This document shows positions 21,460 through 24,150 of a DNA stretch of 24,150 nucleotides, one piece after another. The stretch spans positions 1 through 24,150 of the IMG/VR virus record IMGVR_UViG_3300044733_000607, one strand, 5' to 3'. The notes beneath the pieces are model-generated. The model was given only the letters and a program-made list of their open reading frames with translations, searched no databases and was not told the origin of the DNA. Position numbers and translations under genes: made by a program. Origin of the DNA: a virus. How positions within the stretch are numbered: the first letter of the stretch is position 1; every line of letters begins with the position of its first letter.

Positions 21460-21641
21460 AAACCCTCTCTGATCTGATCGGTGCGGTAGAGTCTCGTCAA
21501 GCTGAAATACGCTTGTCCCTAGCGGATGGAAATGCTGCTTCATGGGAGACATATCAGCGCATGGTCGGTCATTACGCAGGACTCGCTGAGTCCATGCAAA
21601 TATTGAATCAACTTCTGAAAGAAGACAATGATGATGAATGA
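21456..21641 (+). CDS. Small conserved helical protein of the head module
   Basis: 61 residues at an ATGA junction. The pattern LSDLIGAVESRQAEIRLSLA, then SWETYQRMVGHYAGLAE and a final acidic LLKEDNDDE, is a helical hairpin recurrent between portal and GroES-like genes in related phages, as I recall. Function unknown. Confidence 0.7.
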   Translation: MKTLSDLIGAVESRQAEIRLSLADGNAASWETYQRMVGHYAGLAESMQILNQLLKEDNDDE

Positions 21642-22065
21642 ACCGGAAGCGTTTAACGACGCTGACATTGCTTGGGCTTTCCCGAGCGTAGAACCCGGCG
21701 CAAAACCTCTAGGTGGGCGGATACTTGTGCAACTTCGCCGTACCAAAAAGAAAACGACTGGGTCTGGGATTATCTTGGTTGAAGAGACCAAGGAAGCAGA
21801 AAAGTGGAACAACATGGTGGCAAAAGTCATCGCCATTGGTCCACTTGCATTCAAGAACCGCGACAGCATGGAGAGTTGGCCTGAAGGCTCTTGGGTTGTT
21901 GCTGGCGACTACATCCGTGTCCCTAAGTGGGGCGGTGACCGCTGGGAAGTGAAAGTGCCTGAAGAGGATGTCCTTGAGGACCCTGCACTTTTCATGATCC
22001 TGAATGACCACGAAATCATCGCCAAGGTGACATGCAGTCCCCTTGAGATGCGTTCTTTTATTTGA
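21628..22065 (+). CDS. GroES-like co-chaperonin
   Basis: 145 residues; three consecutive ATG codons (21628, 21631, 21634) make the exact start uncertain. The GroES order is visible: PLGGRILVQLRR (compare GroES PLHDRVIVKR), a mobile-loop-like TTGSGIILVEE, AKVIAIGPLAF, then GDYIRVPKWGGDRW and the terminal LNDHEIIAKVT (compare SESDILAIVE). About 40 residues longer than bacterial GroES. Phage GroES analogues, such as T4 gp31, replace or adapt the host cap so that GroEL can fold the large capsid protein. Its place between portal and scaffold supports that role. Confidence 0.85.
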   Translation: MMMNEPEAFNDADIAWAFPSVEPGAKPLGGRILVQLRRTKKKTTGSGIILVEETKEAEKWNNMVAKVIAIGPLAFKNRDSMESWPEGSWVVAGDYIRVPKWGGDRWEVKVPEEDVLEDPALFMILNDHEIIAKVTCSPLEMRSFI

Positions 22066-22073
22066 GGTAAATC

Positions 22074-23054
22074 ATGACCAAAGAAACACAAGACGAACAA
22101 ATCGAAGTCAAGGAGGCGGTAGACGGTTCTGCGTCTGTTGCCCTTCCTGACAGCATCCCGAACCCGCAGTCCAACGACAGCGATGATGATGAAGACCGCG
22201 ACGAGCCAAAGATGGCCGAAGGCGGGGAAACTGACGGCGATGATGACCATCCCGATGACAACGATGCCCTGCGTGCCGTAAAGCGCGACCGCCGCCGCAC
22301 CAAGAAGCAACTTGTCCGCCAGACAAATGCCGAAAAAGAGATCAAGCTCCAAATGCTTGAACGCCAGAATCAAGATCTGATCTCACGCCTGTCTGTGGTG
22401 GAGCGCAAGACCCATTCTGCTGACTTGGCTCGGATTGACAAGGCGATTGAGGACTCTGAGCTGCGCATCAACTACGCCAAGATGAAGTTGAGCGAGGCTT
22501 CTGAGTCCCGTGACGGCGCTGCCATGACCAAGGCTCAGGAGATGTGGATGGAGGCCCGTCAACAGGCCGAATCCCTGCGTAACCTGAAGAAGAACGCCAC
22601 CCAGCCCCGTCAGGAGTCAAGCATCCCCGACCCCCGTTTGCAGCGTAATGCCGCAGACTGGATGGAGCGCAATTCTTGGTACAAGCCTGACGGCAAGGAC
22701 ATTGACAGCCGCATTGCCAAGCAGGTTGACGAAACTCTGACAGCCGAGGGCTGGGACCCCAATACCAAAGATTATTGGGAAGAGCTTGACAATCGCTTGC
22801 AACGATATGTATCTCACAGATACAATGCAAATACCGACGAAAGTCCTAACCAACGTAGTAAGCCAAGGGGAATTGTGACCGGATCTGGACGCGAATCAGC
22901 CTCACGGGCAGGTGGAAAGAACACCTTCACTTTGTCACCTGAACAAGTTCGGGCGATGAAGGATGCGGGTTTCTGGGATGACTCAGAAAAACGCAACAAG
23001 ATGATCAAGCGTTACGCTTCCGAAGCAAGACAAACCCAAGGTTACAGGAGTTAA
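22074..23054 (+). CDS. Scaffold-like protein
   Basis: 326 residues with GAGG upstream. The N-terminal 60 residues are strongly acidic (Asp/Glu-rich). Residues about 65-185 are a highly charged coiled coil. A more folded part (205-255, with NAADWMERNSWY and GWDPNTKDYWEELDNRL) precedes a basic C-terminus with LSPEQVRAMKDAGFWDD and MIKRYASEA. Charge pattern, coiled coil and position before capsid genes match phage head scaffolds, whose basic C-terminal helix binds the capsid protein. No protease motif is seen. Assignment is by composition and context. Confidence 0.7.
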   Translation: MTKETQDEQIEVKEAVDGSASVALPDSIPNPQSNDSDDDEDRDEPKMAEGGETDGDDDHPDDNDALRAVKRDRRRTKKQLVRQTNAEKEIKLQMLERQNQDLISRLSVVERKTHSADLARIDKAIEDSELRINYAKMKLSEASESRDGAAMTKAQEMWMEARQQAESLRNLKKNATQPRQESSIPDPRLQRNAADWMERNSWYKPDGKDIDSRIAKQVDETLTAEGWDPNTKDYWEELDNRLQRYVSHRYNANTDESPNQRSKPRGIVTGSGRESASRAGGKNTFTLSPEQVRAMKDAGFWDDSEKRNKMIKRYASEARQTQGYRS

Positions 23055-23057
23055 GTT

Positions 23058-23603
23058 ATGACTGATAGTCGTTTAAAAAAATCCCTTCAGGCCGGTGGCC
23101 GCAATGATCGCGCAAGCGAGGACGCAAGCCGTCGACCACCTGAAGACAAGTTCATGAGTGCGCAGGAACGTCGAAAGATGTGGAGCGACGAGTGGACGCA
23201 ATCGGCTCTGCCCAAGACTCCCGCACTTGCGGGATGGCACTTGTGCTGGCTTTCTACAACCAACGCTTACGACACTATCGACAAGAGAATGCGACTCGGG
23301 TATGTACCTGTGACGGCAGATGAGTTACCCGGATTCGACAGTTATCGAGTTAAAGCTGGTGAGCATGTTGGGCACATTGCGTGCAACGAGATGTTGTTAT
23401 TTAAACTGCCGATGGACGTCTACCAAGAAGTCATGACGCAGATGCACTATGAGGCTCCCCGTGACGAGGTGGAGCGTATCCGCACTCAAGCGGAAAGCTC
23501 AGGTGCAAAAGACAGCTCTGGTCGCCGTTTGGTGCAGATGGAAGCTGGAATGGACAGATTCGATCAACAGCAACCAAATCGTGCCCCCGTTTTCGAGGGC
23601 TAA
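23058..23603 (+). CDS. Conserved head-module protein of unknown function
   Basis: 181 residues with AGGAG seven bases before ATG 23058. A basic N-terminus (RLKKSLQAGGRNDRASED) precedes a compact domain: WSDEWTQSALPKTPALAGWH, TTNAYDTIDKRMRLGYVPV and GEHVGHIACNEMLLFKLPMD. The C-terminal 50 residues are polar. This arrangement, between scaffold and capsid genes, suggests a head assembly or minor capsid factor. I do not recognise a biochemical function. Confidence 0.7.
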   Translation: MTDSRLKKSLQAGGRNDRASEDASRRPPEDKFMSAQERRKMWSDEWTQSALPKTPALAGWHLCWLSTTNAYDTIDKRMRLGYVPVTADELPGFDSYRVKAGEHVGHIACNEMLLFKLPMDVYQEVMTQMHYEAPRDEVERIRTQAESSGAKDSSGRRLVQMEAGMDRFDQQQPNRAPVFEG

Positions 23604-23622
23604 TTTTTAAAGGAGCTAGACT

Positions 23623-24150
23623 ATGTCTGCAACAAACGCTCCGTTTGGCCTGCGCCCTGCGTTCCACCCCTCCGGTCTGGATCGCGCCACGGCGCTGGCT
23701 GACGGTATTACTTCGACCTTCGGGTCGGCAATCCTTAAAGGCCAACCAGTCAAGTATGTGACTGGCGGAGTCATTCAACCCGCTGCTGCTGGAGACGCCT
23801 TTGTTGGTGCCTTCGCTGGCGTCGAGTTTACTGACACCACAGGTCGTCATCGTGTGTCCAACAACTGGCCTGCCTCTACGGCATACCAGACTGGTTCATG
23901 CACTGCTTATTTCTACGCTGACCCAAACATCGTGTATGAAATTCAGGCTGACGGCTCACTGGCTCAAACCTCTATCGGCGACGAAGCCGATTTGACTGCC
24001 ACTACCGCTGGTTCCACAACCACGGGTCTGTCGCAATGTACTCTGTCAACCACACTGGTTGGCGCGGGTAACAGCGCTCAGATGCGTATCGTGAACCTCG
24101 CTCCGTACCCCGGTAACGACTGGGGTGATTCTTTCACTATTGTCCGTGCA
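23623..24150 (+). CDS. Head decoration or capsid protein, 3' end outside the window
   Basis: The open frame from ATG 23623 (AGGAG seven bases upstream) runs to the window end without a stop, 176 residues visible. It starts MSATNAPFGLRPAFHPSG and contains short beta-like repeats (ILKGQPVKYVTGGVIQPAAAG, VGAFAGVEFTD, TAYFYADPNIVYEIQADG). This resembles small beta-rich proteins encoded beside capsid genes in aquatic phages, which coat or stabilise the head. It could be the decoration protein or, less likely, the capsid protein itself. No classical HK97 fold signature is visible in this part. Confidence 0.65.
   Translation, partial: MSATNAPFGLRPAFHPSGLDRATALADGITSTFGSAILKGQPVKYVTGGVIQPAAAGDAFVGAFAGVEFTDTTGRHRVSNNWPASTAYQTGSCTAYFYADPNIVYEIQADGSLAQTSIGDEADLTATTAGSTTTGLSQCTLSTTLVGAGNSAQMRIVNLAPYPGNDWGDSFTIVRA

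Noticed and set aside
1-24150. CRISPR array, tRNA genes or insertion sequences
   Set aside because: No regularly spaced direct repeats, cloverleaf-like sequence or transposase was seen on reading.

Overview
The window reads as part of a tailed double-stranded DNA phage genome (Caudoviricetes) from a proteobacterium. It holds the two terminase subunits, a portal, a scaffold-like protein, a GroES-like co-chaperonin, a RusA resolvase and a YdaS/Cro-type regulator, with no bacterial housekeeping gene, rRNA or tRNA that I can see. The set of phage families (YdaS Cro, NGO0469-type ssDNA-binding protein, O/P-like replication pair) suggests a betaproteobacterial, Burkholderiales-like host. That host assignment is inference. 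No integrase or CI repressor lies in the window, so temperate or lytic lifestyle is not settled.

Layout. 2-2613 (+): the end of a late/structural module, two Ala/Pro/Gly-rich virion-associated proteins, closed by a strong intrinsic terminator at 2634-2662. 2661-6018 (-): a leftward early operon with, in transcription order, two small proteins, an SSB-like protein, a winged-helix-like protein, a PD-(D/E)XK nuclease, an AT-rich coiled-coil protein with an AT-hook-like tail, and a small hypothetical. 6019-6145: a divergent control region with operator-like inverted repeats. 6146-12890 (+): the rightward early operon with a YdaS-type Cro, a C4-type antisense RNA, an O-like replication initiator, a P-like helicase-loader candidate, an orphan DNA methyltransferase, RusA, an HNH protein and a long series of very small overlapping genes, including two membrane proteins and a GIY-YIG nuclease. 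12887-13156: a small candidate ORF that overlaps strong hairpins. 13157-24150 (+): the packaging and head module with TerS, TerL, an unusual 1147-residue polyvalent-type protein, portal, small proteins, GroES-like protein, scaffold candidate, a conserved head-module protein and a truncated head/decoration protein.

How it works together. The divergent region probably switches between leftward nuclease/SSB functions and rightward replication. A C4-like RNA sits directly in the leader of the replication initiator, which suggests RNA-level control of replication. The 17-bp inverted repeat TTGAA-N7-TTCAA recurs upstream of cro and at two later gene-block boundaries, so one regulator may coordinate several rightward transcription units. 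Genes are packed with many ATGA and two TTGA start/stop overlaps, implying translational coupling.

Most notable: the C4-like RNA with both loops complementary to sequence just upstream; the repeated operator; and the large protein between TerL and portal, which carries the same C-terminal-type motif (V-x-F-x-x-N-P-D-x-M-x-L-E-L) both internally and at its end.
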